Of a stretch of 64,000 nucleotides of DNA, positions 1-11,469 are shown piece by piece. The notes under the pieces are model-generated. The model searched no databases, had not been told where the DNA came from, and saw only the letters and a list, made by a program, of their open reading frames with translations. Position numbers and translations under genes: made by a program. Where the stretch lies: contig SJOL01005810.1 of NCBI GenBank assembly GCA_004794785.1, forward strand, positions 30,128 to 94,127, given 5' to 3'. Source of the DNA: Opisthorchis felineus. Taxonomy: Eukaryota > Platyhelminthes > Trematoda > Opisthorchiida > Opisthorchiidae. Position 1 is the first letter of the stretch; each line of letters opens with the position of its first letter.

Positions 1-6
1 CCAGGG

Positions 7-759
7 CTGAAAGCGCCTTACTGGACTGGATCCCAGTTAACAGTCGCCTATGCACTGTGCGGTTGTCTGGCTCAATTAAGATCAATGCAGGTCGATGCGG
101 TAAACGATGTTTATTTGTCGTATCAGCATACGCCCCAACAGACTGCAGTTCTGAGACTGAGAAGGACGAGTTTTACTAAGATGTGTCACGACTGCTTCGG
201 TCGGCAAGAAAGACGGATATAGTAATCCTGGTGGGTGATATGAATGCCAAAGTTGGACGACTAAGTCCGGAAGAAGCACAGTTAGGTGGTAGATTTGGAG
301 TCGATGCTGAGAGTACGAATATCGGGGAGCGGCATCTTCAGTTGTGTGCAGATCGTCGTCTGTTCCTTACCAGTTCGAACTTCCAACACAAACACTCACA
401 CCGAGTTACTTGCAGGCTACCTACCACAAAAAAAGCCATGGACTCAATTGGACCATGTGGCTATCAGTTACTGATGGAGAACCTCAGTTAGGGATTGTCG
501 TTCCTTCTGGGGTATGCAACTTGACTCTGATCACGCCATCGTGCAGGCCCGGTTAGCACTTCGCTTTCCGCTAGCACTACGCTTGCCGGAAGAGAGCAGC
601 TCCGTTCATCAACTTCGACAACTTTCAGTAGCTGATTTGGCTAGAAAGCTACCTGAAACGCACAGTCATACGAATGACGAAGATTGCTTGGATATTGAAT
701 GGAAGCGAGTTAAAGAAACAATGCTCTCGGCTTCAGAACTTTTGGTCCAGCCCATCTGA
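7..759 (+). pseudogene. AP-type endonuclease domain of retrotransposon copy 1, frameshifted
   Basis: The apurinic-type endonuclease of the element nicks target DNA to prime reverse transcription. Visible motifs in order are FVVSAYAPTD (about 115), ILVGDMNAKVG (225-260; the GDxN catalytic block), QLDHVAIS (about 446-470, in a second frame) and DSDHAIVQARLALRF (518-565, in a third frame; the SDH catalytic block). At least three frameshifts separate these blocks, near 178, 400-440 and 500, so the domain is dead. Family assignment rests on these motifs and their order. Confidence 0.8.
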
Positions 760-883
760 CTCGACTAAATGGACACTGGATACCGCCGAGATCAGCAGAT
801 CTTATTGCTGCCAGAAAGTGCATACCAGCAACTAGCGACTGTGATGGCGCACGCAGATCCTCAAACACTGGATAATCGGGAGG

Positions 884-1619
884 TTGAAGAATGACAGAGA
901 ACGCTGGTGGATTTCGAAAGCCCAGGAGATGGAGAAGGCTTTCGCTCCGGGCAACAGCCGTGCTCTGTTTCAACTGATTCGATCAACCGGTCAAAACAAG
1001 GCAGGTGTCAGTGACACAATATGCGAAAAAGACGGAACAACGATTCACTCCCTCAGTCGTCGTCTTGAACGGTGGGCTGAGCACTTCGAAGAACAGTTCA
1101 GCTGGTCTCCTTCAACACAACCGCTGGAGAAACCAAGCGGGCCCGAATGGAACATTGACACCAACCCGCCATCAGCAACCGAAATCCAGCGTAAGATATC
1201 AACCCTGAAGAGCGACAGTACACCTGGCCCGTATGATCTACACCCCGCGCTCTTCAAATAAGGTGGTGAGTTCCTGGTAAACAGTCTGACAACCATGCTG
1301 CATAATACCAACCGAATGGAGCTCCTCGACCGTCATCCCAGTTTTCAAAAAGGGCGCAAGAGCATAATGTGAAAACCATCGTGGTATCATCCTAGTATCC
1401 GTCGCATCTAAGGTGCTCTCTGGCATTATTTTGCGCAGGTTGATGGACTATCGGGAGGGAGAAATTCTTGAGAATCAAGCTGGGCTTCGCTCTGGTCGAG
1501 GATGCATCGACCATTTCTTTACCTTGAGGCGGATCCTTGAGCAGCGTCACTCCTTCAAACATCCCACATTGGTCGTTTTTCGTTCGTGCAGAAGATATAC
1601 GACGGATGTCAGTGTTTGA
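884..1619 (+). pseudogene. Linker and N-terminal RT region of retrotransposon copy 1
   Basis: The frame at 884-1261 reads as the linker before the RT (RERWWISKAQEMEKAF, then RWAEHFEEQFSW) and into the first RT block (TPGPYDLHPALFK, normally APGPDxxxPALFK). A stop follows directly. A degraded stretch with an FQKGRK remnant of the PIFKKG block precedes 1413-1590, which reads GIILRRLMDYREGEILENQ, then AGLRSGRGCIDHFFTLRRIL. Around 1570-1590 the reading jumps from the LVVF strand straight to the C-terminal region. The YADD-bearing catalytic core is therefore missing. Confidence 0.8.
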
Positions 1620-2046
1620 CCATCGCTGTCTCCGAAGAACTGGTCAGGTCTGGTGGGAACATCGGATTAGTAACGCTGAGGTACGCTGGATGGTCTTAAG
1701 AAGAAGGAACTCTCCCGCGATAGATGAATCACTCGCGCTTCATAAGTTACGCTGTTTAAGACATGCCCTCCGCATGCCAGAAGACCGTCTGCTTCGCAGA
1801 GCTCTTTTCGCCCAGCCCTGTGCTGAGTGGAAGCGACCGAGATGTGGACAGTGTATGAACTGGCTACGAAGTACGAAAACACTAACCAGTAAACTTAAGC
1901 AGCTGCCGCCTTCCTGTGTGGGGACCCCGGGACTCATCTCACGAATGGTTAATGACACTGGCAGAAATGGCCCAATCGCGCAGTCAGTGGCGCTCGTGCA
2001 TCAAAGCTATCGCCTTCAATGCGTAGCGACCCGATTCCCGAACTAA
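1575..2046 (+). pseudogene. C-terminal domain of retrotransposon copy 1
   Basis: The open frame reads the conserved tail after the RT: RRMSVFDHRCLRRTGQVWWE, HRISNAEVRWMVL, LHKLRCLRHALRMPEDRLLR and RALFAQPCAEWKRPRCGQCM, then a degraded end. The same order occurs in copy 2 at 20.07-20.47 kb. It is fused directly to the RT N-terminus at about 1575, so an internal deletion of roughly 1 kb relative to copy 2 is inferred. The frame stops at 2046. Confidence 0.8.
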
Positions 2047-2175
2047 CGGAACATGCCATCTCCCCCAAGGCTTGGCTGTATGTCCGACACTGTCCCGTTT
2101 TCAGGTGATCGAAACTGTAGCAACTTGAACCAGTGTACCTATGGCACATGGTTTTAGCTGATAAATTGAATTGAT

Positions 2176-3430
2176 TGAATTGACAACACAGCCTATCTTA
2201 CTGTGTATTCACTACACATGAGTGTCCTACGGGAATTGCCCCAATCGAATGACATATGTGAATGACACAAACTCTTTCCAACAGCCTAGTCAGTGTGAGC
2301 TTCAGTCACAAAAGCCTATGCACCCAAAAGTGATGTCTAACTTGTGAAGCCGGTATGACAATTTCTATTTTGATTGGTCTGACGGTAGAAGAAATATTGA
2401 AAAAGGTCCAATTGTGCAGACGTCCTTTCTGAATAGACTAGTACAACACCACGGTGCCATAACTGTCATTTTATTTGTCAACTAGTTACTTCGCCACGCG
2501 GATCCCATATACGTCAGGAGCCTCATAGGGTATAGTAACGTCATCAGTTCTGATCAACACTGAACAAATTGATCTCAGATTTGACTTATTAATGAACCTG
2601 TCTATTGACCTGAGAACTGTGTCAATATTCTTTTCTTTCAGGAACTGGATATGCTTGGGTGCCCAAAACCTGTGGTCTTCATCCTCCACAATATACTGTC
2701 GGCCAAAGTAGCCCGGCGAGGCCTCGGTTACAAAGCATACTAAGAGTTGTGGTCGCGCTCCAAGCTGGAACAAAAGCAGATCACTGCTCACTCGAAATTA
2801 GTAACATGTGTGATAAAACAACCCTCATGTGCATTTTGTTCTCACTCAACAGCGTGAAACAATATCTAATACTACTTATAACTTATAATCAAAACATTCC
2901 GTTTTTTTTTCAAATTTAGTACACCAGGAGTTACTTCTGATAACAGCTGAAAACGGCGACACTTCGCAATAACCAATATTGCTTTTTGACTGTCTTTACA
3001 GATAGAACGTTCATACGTGCGCCAGTCTCTTAGTTGACCACCCTACTCGACACTCACCCGTCCCTATTTTATTTATTATCAGCATTATCCTTGTTACTGG
3101 TCGATCAACCACTCCACCGATATATTGTTTCCTTCCAGTGAATGGCCACTCGTTTGTATATTTTACTGTTTACTGTCCACGTGTTTGGGGACAACTCAGA
3201 ACTCAGCTTGATTTTTTAACGCTCATGTGCGTAATTGTGATTTTTTTTAGTAATTATTATGCTTTTATTTGTTTCTCTCATCTGAACAGAATGCATTTAT
3301 TCTTCTGCGCCTCGTTTTTCCCTGTAGGTTGGATTCGTAGAAAGCACCAGATGTTAACTTTTCTTAATGCTACGTAAATAGAGCCTATGTTATAAATCGA
3401 TAACATCAGTGCATCTTACATTGGGTGCGT
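2176..3430. other. Non-coding stretch around a minus-strand exon candidate
   Basis: Apart from the exon candidate at 2486-2764 I see no coding signal here. The sequence is AT-rich with T-runs near 2900-2917 and 3240-3246, and has no repeat that I can relate to another part of the window. Confidence 0.4.
2486..2764 (-). CDS. Possible 3'-terminal exon of an unknown gene
   Basis: On the minus strand a pyrimidine-rich acceptor (TCTGCTTTTGTTCCAG) at about 2780-2765 precedes 92 open codons ending at a stop at 2488-2486. AATAAA follows only 11 bases beyond the stop (2475-2470 on this strand). Acceptor, open frame, stop and poly(A) signal in that order are what a last exon looks like. The peptide is mixed and charged (for example GYFGRQYIVEDEDHRFW and NIDTVLRSIDRFINKSN) with no low complexity or membrane span. 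I do not recognise the family. Upstream exons would lie at higher coordinates but none was identified with confidence. Chance remains possible for a 93-codon frame. Confidence 0.35.
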   Translation of the reverse strand, partial: LGARPQLLVCFVTEASPGYFGRQYIVEDEDHRFWAPKHIQFLKEKNIDTVLRSIDRFINKSNLRSICSVLIRTDDVTIPYEAPDVYGIRVAK

Positions 3431-3639
3431 TTCAACTACAATAGTCCTTGTTTAGAAAGACTACCTGGGGTAACCGACTAAGTGTTATCTCTCCTGGGAT
3501 GGAATTCATCGTTCGGACAGGATTCAGGAACCAACCCAGTATTTGTGAGGTGGATAGTTGGGTTGTGTCTTCTGAGGGGCGGGGGACAAACATGATGACG
3601 GTAATTCCAAAGTCTCCTCATATTTTCACGTCAGGAAGA

Positions 3640-4160
3640 ATAATAATTCACGCGACGAATGAACCCTCCATCGGTCGTTGGCTTGTTCGCTGAGCTGGGC
3701 AATTTGGTTGCAAACGTTTCATCACTAATCGAGGTGACATCATCAGTGCGTTATTGGGGAGCGTAGTGGTGCGTAGCGATGGGTTGGTGGTTGTGCGTTG
3801 AGTAGTGTTGCGTGTGTGTTAATATACGTGCTGCTAGCCGGGGCTGACCTTTGATTGCGATTAGTTGTTCGGTCGGGCGGTTCCATTGGTCGCTCTGTTG
3901 TCCTGTGTCCTCATTCGCCGATGCCCATGTGACCTTTGAGCTTGGTATCGCACTCTGGTCGATGCTGGAGTGACCTTTGTCCTCGGCCCTTCCGAGTTCC
4001 GGCTTGTGACCTTTATTGACCTGACTCCAAGGAGTTCCTTGTTTCGTCGTTTGTGAATCCCATATCCCTCCCTTTGTGATAATTCATCACTCGAGGAGCC
4101 AGTCAATACGTGATCACGTGATATAGATTCCGTGAGTGGCGCTGTGTCTTGTCCATTTGC
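3640..4160 (-). repeat. Probable Penelope-like element 3' region
   Basis: The segment around 3680-3745 (cores GCAAACGTTTCATCACTAAT and GGTGACATCATCAGTG) and the following GT-rich stretch resemble what I recall as the 3' part of Penelope-like elements in flatworm genomes, lying on the minus strand here. The minus frame at 4106-3861 reads a basic peptide without a usable domain. The assignment rests on recollection of the nucleotide pattern, not on a visible catalytic motif. Confidence 0.35.
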
Positions 4161-5543
4161 GATCTGCCGGTCGTAGCCGAACGGTTAAGTTTACAACCCC
4201 TAGTCTGGTGCGAATCTCCGTGGAGATTCATCAGATACACACTGCCAATAAGGATAAATTCGCACAGTACATCTCGGCTTTTCTGCAGAAATTGGCTTCA
4301 CTTGCCGGGTGAAATGCCTATGGTTAGTTGGTAGTTTCCACACACTAGCTTCCAACTAGTTAACGCAATTGTATCCCCATTCAGTAACTGCTCAAACACT
4401 CCTGCACAATAAGGGAATTCCCACCAATTTTCTGCGTTCATGTAGAACACTTTCTGCGTGATGGAAAGTCACAATCGCTTCCCAACGTCGATCCATTTAT
4501 CCTTTAACTCCTGCGTTTTCTAAAATTTGCTACTCACAATTTTTTTTTGCTAAATGCTCACACCACATGTTCCGCGTCTCTGTGTACCAACATCCTGAAC
4601 TGCGTCAGGTAACTTTACCCATGACCCTTAACTTACAAAGGATCGTGGGCTTCGTCTTTCAAGCGATGAATAGCAAATCTGTAGATCTGTTTACTTTTTC
4701 TTCACTCTATCATCTCCGTAATGGGCGTTAGAAACAGCGGGAGGCTTACTGTTCCCGGTTAGCAGTTCCTTCGCCCTTTAATTTTCATAGTCGAACCGGC
4801 CATGAGGGCTTTGTTTGATCTGCTGATTTACTGCCATCTGGCACCTCAATTCGTGCCACTTTTCTCTCAGAAAGCTAGGTTGGTTGCATCAAACTGTATG
4901 CGTTTGGCGTGATGTTATTGCCGAAGCAAGCTGAGCTGATTATCTGTTTTGTGGTTAACTTATCGCACCGCTCGTGTGCTGCCCAACTCTTGGACGTCTC
5001 GCTGGAGGATGATCACATAATCAAGTAAATGGGAGTGGCCGCTGCTTGAGTTTGTCTATATAGTGATGTGTTGCTTCTATCGAGTTAGTTTGTGGTGTGC
5101 AGCTTGAGAAGTTGCTCACCGTTGCCATTCATAGTCCCGATAACATGACATCTGGTAACGCCTGGCCTGACCCAGGAAGCAGGGGCTATCGTATTTCAGT
5201 GCTGACCGAAAACGTTGACCTTGTCGTCTTCTAATGAGCATAGCTTTGTTTCGATTTCAGGTAATCTCCCAATAAATCCAGTCTCATTAAGGAGGACGTT
5301 GATAGATAATCACTGCAAGTCAAATGAAAACATGACTTTATGGGAGGTACTAACGTGTCCTAGGTGAGACAATTGTTCATATGGGCTTACCACTGTTTTG
5401 TGGGAATTGCCCTGGCGGGTCCCAGATTATCTACCAGCCGATTAGCTAGTTGATCAAAGAATCATGCTTTTGGAGGTAAAATTAGGCAACTAGATAGATT
5501 GTGTTTATGAGTTTTTGTGAGTCCATAAAGGTGACATGCATGC
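4161..5543. other. Unassigned non-coding DNA
   Basis: All frames are short and there are no splice-site-bounded open stretches, arrays or RNA genes that I can support. Confidence 0.4.
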
Positions 5544-5600
5544 GGCAGCGAAGCATCTTCGTTGAACACTGATGTCTTTCTGTCGATGATGATGACATGT
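5544..5600 (+). repeat. Solo retrotransposon 3' tail
   Basis: The stretch starts with GGCAGCGAAGCATC, continues to GAACACTGATGT, and ends in TCGATGATGATGAC. This is the same order as the 3' end of retrotransposon copy 2 at 20614-20670 (GGCAGCGAAGCATC, GACACTGATCT, TCGCTGATGATGATAA). It is probably a strongly 5'-truncated insertion or a related non-autonomous tail. Confidence 0.6.
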
Positions 5601-8600
5601 ATGCGCACCGACAGTTTAAGCATAGTCGGAGAGATGAAGCCATGTAAGAAAAGGACCAGTAACTCACAAGTTTTTTATTCCCCCAACAATAGCAGATTGT
5701 TCACTTGTTTGCCGGTTAAAAATTTGGACTTACCGGCTAAAACTGCGCGTATTTTGACACAAGCCGCTTTATTTAGAATAACTGCGCCATATCCCATGTC
5801 TAGCTTCGGTATGGTCAATTGTGGTTTGTATTAGCTCCTCTGAAGTCATTTCGTTTCGCTTTGAATCAGTATTAATTCTCAGGTGACGCAGGCTGAAGTT
5901 CACTGAGCTAGTCAAACAAGTGTTCGAATTCTGATTTTACGAAAATGTGGCCAATTTTTCTGGGCGGAACTTTTAAAGTAAGTTACACTGATAGTGCTTT
6001 TAGTTGAAGCCGACTTGGGTCAATATCCGAGGCGGTCTTACATGCTTTCCCACTGACGGAAAGTCACTCGTGAACTCATCTTTCCCCAGTGGCCTTCAAA
6101 GTTTTTCGTAACAGCGTGAGTGTGGTTCACTATAATGCGGCGGAGGTTGATGAATTTAATCCGATACACAGTTGATAGGTTACTTAGAAATGGCATGAAA
6201 TGGCCCTGCGTTTCATTCGGTTGAGTGAATCTGACTTTCAAGGCATCGATGTGAGGTAGACACAGGCGTTCCAGGTTTTTTCTGGTTACCTTTATTTTGG
6301 TACTCCAAAGAGGCTAGTGGGAACTCCGCGGAAGATGGCTGTTTAGAATAAACTGCAAAACGGCCGTGTGACACTTTGTGGCAACTATCCGGAAGGCGCA
6401 TGTCAAGCGATTCAAACCGTGTTGTCGGGATGCTGAGTCTCCCAGTAAGGAATTCAGGTGGTGTGATTCCCTGACCAATTTGAACAAGGCAGTGAGGACA
6501 ACCAGCTGGTGTTTTTAAAGCTGTATGTGGCTTGGAAGAGTTGAAGGCGGTGAAGGAGTATGGAACTGCCAAAATGGAACTTGGAAAATAGTAGCCGGGC
6601 AGGTTGAACCAACTAATAGTCAGGATTATGTATCGTTAGGTGAGGATTTGGGTTCTACAAAATACTTGGGCATACAGGGTTCGGGGCGCTGATGGTGCAT
6701 TTATGCGGAATAAGGGGACATGGTCGGGTTTGTAGATTGAATTCTAGGATCAAGAGCTCGGGGTTTAGTGGGGTACTTCAACAACAGATATTTGAGCTCA
6801 AGGGAGGGCTTTAGAGGAGTGGGAAGACTCAGGGGATCTGGAGCAAGAACCGATACTGTCATTGTCGAGGGCAGCCTTAAGTCGGGGCTGGGAAGATTAT
6901 GCATGTGCTGTACCAACAGCTGATTTTATTTGTTCGATCGCGACAGCCAGAGATGATATGTGTGTGCCCGACTAAAAAGTAAGGGATGTCAAGGGTTATT
7001 GGAAGGAGACGTGTGATTTGAAGCCAACGAGCAAGAGTGCTTGGCATTGTGAAACAAATCGGCGCCAGAATATTGAGAACTTTGCCAAAAATCAGGTTCA
7101 GAGTTTTGAAAATTTGGTGAGGAATCAGTGCTAGAGGCCTGAGAATTTGGGGATACAATGTCAACTCCAGCATCGGTAAAGGCTTCTGAAGGCTCTGCAC
7201 GGTGAGGGTAGACAGTAAATGGTTTGAGTGACAGCTTTGGTTTGCGAAGTCCTGGATACTACTGTCAGAAGCCTTTTCGACGTCTCGGCGCGTAAGGTTT
7301 GATGGACACGGGCCGACGAGTGTGTATCACGTCGAAGCACTTGACCTGGTTAAACTGTAGAGGGCAAAGAATTTCATTCGTATAGCGCTGAGTTGTAAAC
7401 CTGTGGGTTTGGGAGAGTACGTTATTAGCAGTTTGCCTTTGCAGTCGGCTGCCAGCTACTTTAACCTTAATCATATGGAGTTAGTGGGTTGAGTTGAGAG
7501 CGGCTAGTGATTGTAGTGACCGAAGGGCATCATGTTGTTCCTGAAACGCAGCGGTATTGGACAGCACATAGATGGCTTTGTGTTGCGGAGACGTCGAGCC
7601 GTGCAGGCGAGTTCCTGCATGCCACATGGCGGTATCTGCGTGCCTGAACGGAATCCGGTCAGCCGCATTGTAAACTAGAGACTGTCACGTTAGTAACTCC
7701 GTGAGCTCGTTCCTGCAAGCTAGGGCGCTGTTGTGCCCAAATACGAAAAAATTCAATCGTAAGATTCAATTGGGACGGGATTCTTCAGGCCGAAGATACA
7801 CGCACTGTTGTAAATGGACTCCTTTACGTAGGCATAGGCAAATTAATCCTCTAGCTTGTGCAAAAGCAGCAATCTTGGACAAGGCTCTATGACGCCAAAA
7901 TAATCCCTACAGCCTACTGACAAGTAGCCAAATCCCAACAAATATGAAGTGATGAGCTGATGAAAATCCGTTTGAACCGTGGCGCAATAAGCAAAGGATA
8001 CCATTTTGCTTTGTTTGTAACACTCGGACTAGGCGCTTTAGGCAGACAACCATGGTCTCACCAATTCTGAAGGATCCTCATGCTTCCACAGAGAATTTCA
8101 CAAAGAATTAAACGAGTGCAACAAAGCATACAAATGTTCTGGGTCTATGCGGGTGCAAATTTCCACCGGTTATGGTGCGCTGTGAACAACCATTATCCGT
8201 GAATGGTCACAGATGTCGATTCTTTTTAGATGCACTATAGGTAACACTATTGGTGATCAAAAGCAACTTCTTCTGTCCAGTGTAGCAAGCAAAATGCATT
8301 TCAGGAATGCTGAAATCAGAGAAATCCCACGCTATGCTCTATCAGTACCATATTGTGGTCATAAACAGGCTGTCATAGACATTGTCTGTGTATGCTGGCC
8401 ACATTCAGCAATCGGGAACATTCATACGGAAATGCCTTGTCTTCGTAAGCGATGACAAAATAGTTTTGTTTGAGTTTTCGGTGGAGCAAGAGTTTTGCAC
8501 CTCTGTAGCTAGGAGGAGCGATGGGTGTTTTTTTACAAATTATGCATTAGGAAGACAACCAATTTATCATTTTCCAGTAAGATGACAGCAATTGCCCACG

Positions 8601-11234
8601 GTGCCATGTGTCGGAGTAGAACTGGTCTGTAGATGCTGCGGCACGAAACATACTAATGATAATCTCGGCTGAAAGTCTTACACATGATCGCAGAAAACAA
8701 ACAAAGCAGGACACATTTGCTGTTGGCCTCTCTTTTAATCTACCAAGCAAAAATCTTGCAGTCAAGGGTCAGGTGACGTGTTGCGACAATGCAGGCGTGA
8801 TGCGTGGGAGCAATTCATCGTTATGGCCCCGCGTTTCTGAGGGGCTCAAGAGCGGACGGCTTTGAACCTCATCTGAAAAATCCCATGTGACATCCAAGCA
8901 ATGGGCGTGCATTCTGATGTCAACCAGCATATCCAGAAGCAGGCTCCGGTCACAGCAAGCGAGTGGGGAGGATCGGTTGTAAACGCATCGAAATCACTGT
9001 AACCTCTTTTGACTTGCGCAAGAGGACCTGCCTCAAACGTGACACGCACACCGGATAAGGTGTGCGTTTATGGATAAAAATGTATGCGTCTATGCGCGAA
9101 AGTATGCACACCAAGCGGTTTGGCTCCCAACGTCAGTTACCGGTGGGGGTGAATAGAATGTGGGCAACCAGTACGTCATATCGGCTAATGGAGTGAAAAA
9201 CTTCCCCTTGTGACCAGTTTTTTGTTTCGAACGCGCGAACACTCGATGCCAGGCTCCAGAGAACGTGAATTTTATATTTACCTTTTACCGATAAAGATAG
9301 CCGGGATAGTGCAACCAAACTGTGTCTATGCAGAAATAAATTTTTGGTCTATTCGATTTTAAACAAAATGCTGTAAAGATGCACTATCCGCAAAAATGCG
9401 GTACCATAGTTGTTCGGTTCAAGAAGTGTTCGTCCGGATGATAGCACGTTCCCACGTGCTTTCGCTGGTATGAGATCGTTCAATGGAGCAGACTAGGTTT
9501 AACTCGGTCTAGTTTTATAGTTATGCACTATAGTCCTTTGTCCACAAGCTCTGCTTATCATGAACCCGGGCTGTAATTTTGCAATGGCTTGCAGAAATTC
9601 ACTGGATAATCCATAGCCAGCTTACTTAGGATAGAGTACACGCAAACAAACAGTAATGCGGTCGTTGATTTTTATAGTATGTTATGCAGAGTTATGTGAG
9701 AATCAGCAGGTGTGGATAATTGACTCTTGTTTCAAGCGACGATGCAAACGGAAACACTATGTAAGGGTGGCCATTCAGGATAATAACAGTAAGATCCATT
9801 CGGCATGCCCGAAGAGACAGTTGGGTTAAAGTTTTCAGTATTTTGTAACTGATTGGAATTCTAAGTATATGTTCCCATTCGTGCCTTTTCTTTGTCTTCA
9901 GCACGGATGTAAATAGCTATATGGATAGTTAATTTGAGTTCCGCGCTTGGGATTGCCACTAATTCTCTTTTACTCATACTCTTCATTGTGATTACCCTTC
10001 ACATCGGCCCATGTCTTAACACCAGTTCAGTTTGTTTCTATGCACACGAAGTTGATATATCTGAAATTTGATATCCGGTTTCTAAAACTCTGAGGTACTG
10101 GTCAGCAAATACACTGCTATTTTGTAGTGGTATCGGTGAACTAACCGCTACAAATTGGTGAGACCGAGTAAATCCGCTGGCACCAAATCTCTGCTTACAT
10201 TGTATGGGTTTCTATTTTTCCACTCGTCCGGGTAACGTTCTTTTCAATTCAAAAACAGTTTTTCAGTGATTTTGTTTGCATGAACGACACTCAGGGCGCG
10301 ACATAACAGACCGCCACCACGCATATTAATCCAGCCTTCGCACAACCTCTATGTACAGCTGGTGAACTGCAACCGATAGCGTTCGTCATGCTTTCTGTGC
10401 CCGCGTTTTTCGGATTAGACCCGCTTTTTTGTGTACCTGGAGGCGGAGTTTGACAACCACAGATTCCGAAATAACAAGTCCAGCTTCAATCACCTGTTCT
10501 TCCGGTATCCGAGGGAAGTGACCTCGTGACATCGTTTCCTATTGATCCGCGATTTTGTGGCTCGTCTGAATTGATCACCGCACATCTAGTTGAGCTTTAT
10601 GATGACATATACGCTCATGCTAAACTGCATTGCTGTCGATTACTGAATAAACTACGCACAAAAATTCAGATGTACCCCACTTCAGAAAGGGATAAGATGA
10701 CAGATTATACGAGTGTATAGATCAGTAAAAGGGAACGCAGCAGGCATGAAATGATGTCCTTACAGACTTTCCCCAGCTTAACTAAGGTTAACCGTAATTG
10801 GCGATGATTTACAATTATTATTTATTTGTCAGTTATTAGAGCTTAATGACTAAGGCTATCGATCTAAACTCATATTTTTCTTGTCTTAAGTCTGGCATGG
10901 TCCATAAACTAAATATATCGAGCTGCATCGATCGAAGTTTACACTGGCAACTCAGTATGCTGCATAAGCAAGTTTATATCGCCCATTGCGTCCACTATTT
11001 TTCGAAATGCATTAGTACTTGGCTGGAAAATTTGCGCTGGGAATACCGATAGTTTCTGTGTGATTTTCTACGTGAATGCGCCTTATCCATCTTAGATCGC
11101 TAAGTGGTATCGGTGTATACGGTCCACAAGAGACGTGTACATAAACCGTGATTTAAATATGCACTGCCTATTTAAACATCGGTGTTGTGAATAATAATTA
11201 CGGGTGTTCGTTAGAAGCAAATCATGCAACAGAT
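5601..11234. other. Unassigned DNA, no supported gene
   Basis: Open frames here stay under about 120 codons. The two longest, minus 6572-6213 and minus 7200-6877, show no motif and no splice context. The stretch around 6600-7000 is purine-rich on the + strand. No RNA genes or arrays were recognised. Confidence 0.35.
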
Positions 11235-11465
11235 TCAGCAGCAACCGCAAAATGAGGTAGATTTTGTTTTGACTGCATTTACTTGGTAAATTTTTTTACC
11301 TAACTTTTTTACTGAGATATTTTTTCCTTTTGTGTATTTGAACACAAAAACCGGCGCATGATCGATATGTTTTGCATCTGGATCCATTTCATGAAGACAG
11401 TCTTCAGGGGTATAAACAGTTGTGGACCTGAAGCGTGACTTCGACATTTCCAAATACATGCGCAC
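11235..11465 (-). CDS. Small unrecognised ORF or exon, 76 codons
   Basis: The minus frame opens with ATG at 11465 and ends at TGA at 11235. The peptide has a gene-like composition: SRFRSTTVYTPEDCLHEMDP, then HIDHAPVFVFKY, a lysine-rich stretch, and a C-terminus FCGCC. A stop lies a few codons before the ATG, so the start could be real. Possible splice donors inside (before GTAAAAAAG and GTAAATGC) would also fit an exon. No AATAAA is seen just beyond the stop. I do not recognise a family; the C-terminal CxCC might be a lipidation site, which is inference. Confidence 0.3.
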   Translation of the reverse strand: MRMYLEMSKSRFRSTTVYTPEDCLHEMDPDAKHIDHAPVFVFKYTKGKNISVKKLGKKIYQVNAVKTKSTSFCGCC

Positions 11466-11469
11466 TGGT

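Larger units (their letters stand above)
1..2175 (+). mobile_element. Decayed non-LTR retrotransposon, copy 1 (5' end outside window)
   Basis: An endonuclease/RT retrotransposon runs from the window edge to about 2175. Its coding order is intact (endonuclease, linker, RT start, C-terminal domain), but the frame changes several times and the RT core is deleted. Translation from base 7 gives an endonuclease start (ALLDWIPVNSRLCTVRL, then FVVSAYAPTD). This matches the reading at 17.8-18.0 kb, so the two copies belong to one family. The 3' end is marked by a TTGA/ATTGA-type short repeat at about 2163-2181. No complete protein can be made. The exact clade (RTE- or CR1-like) is not settled by reading alone. 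Confidence 0.85.
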
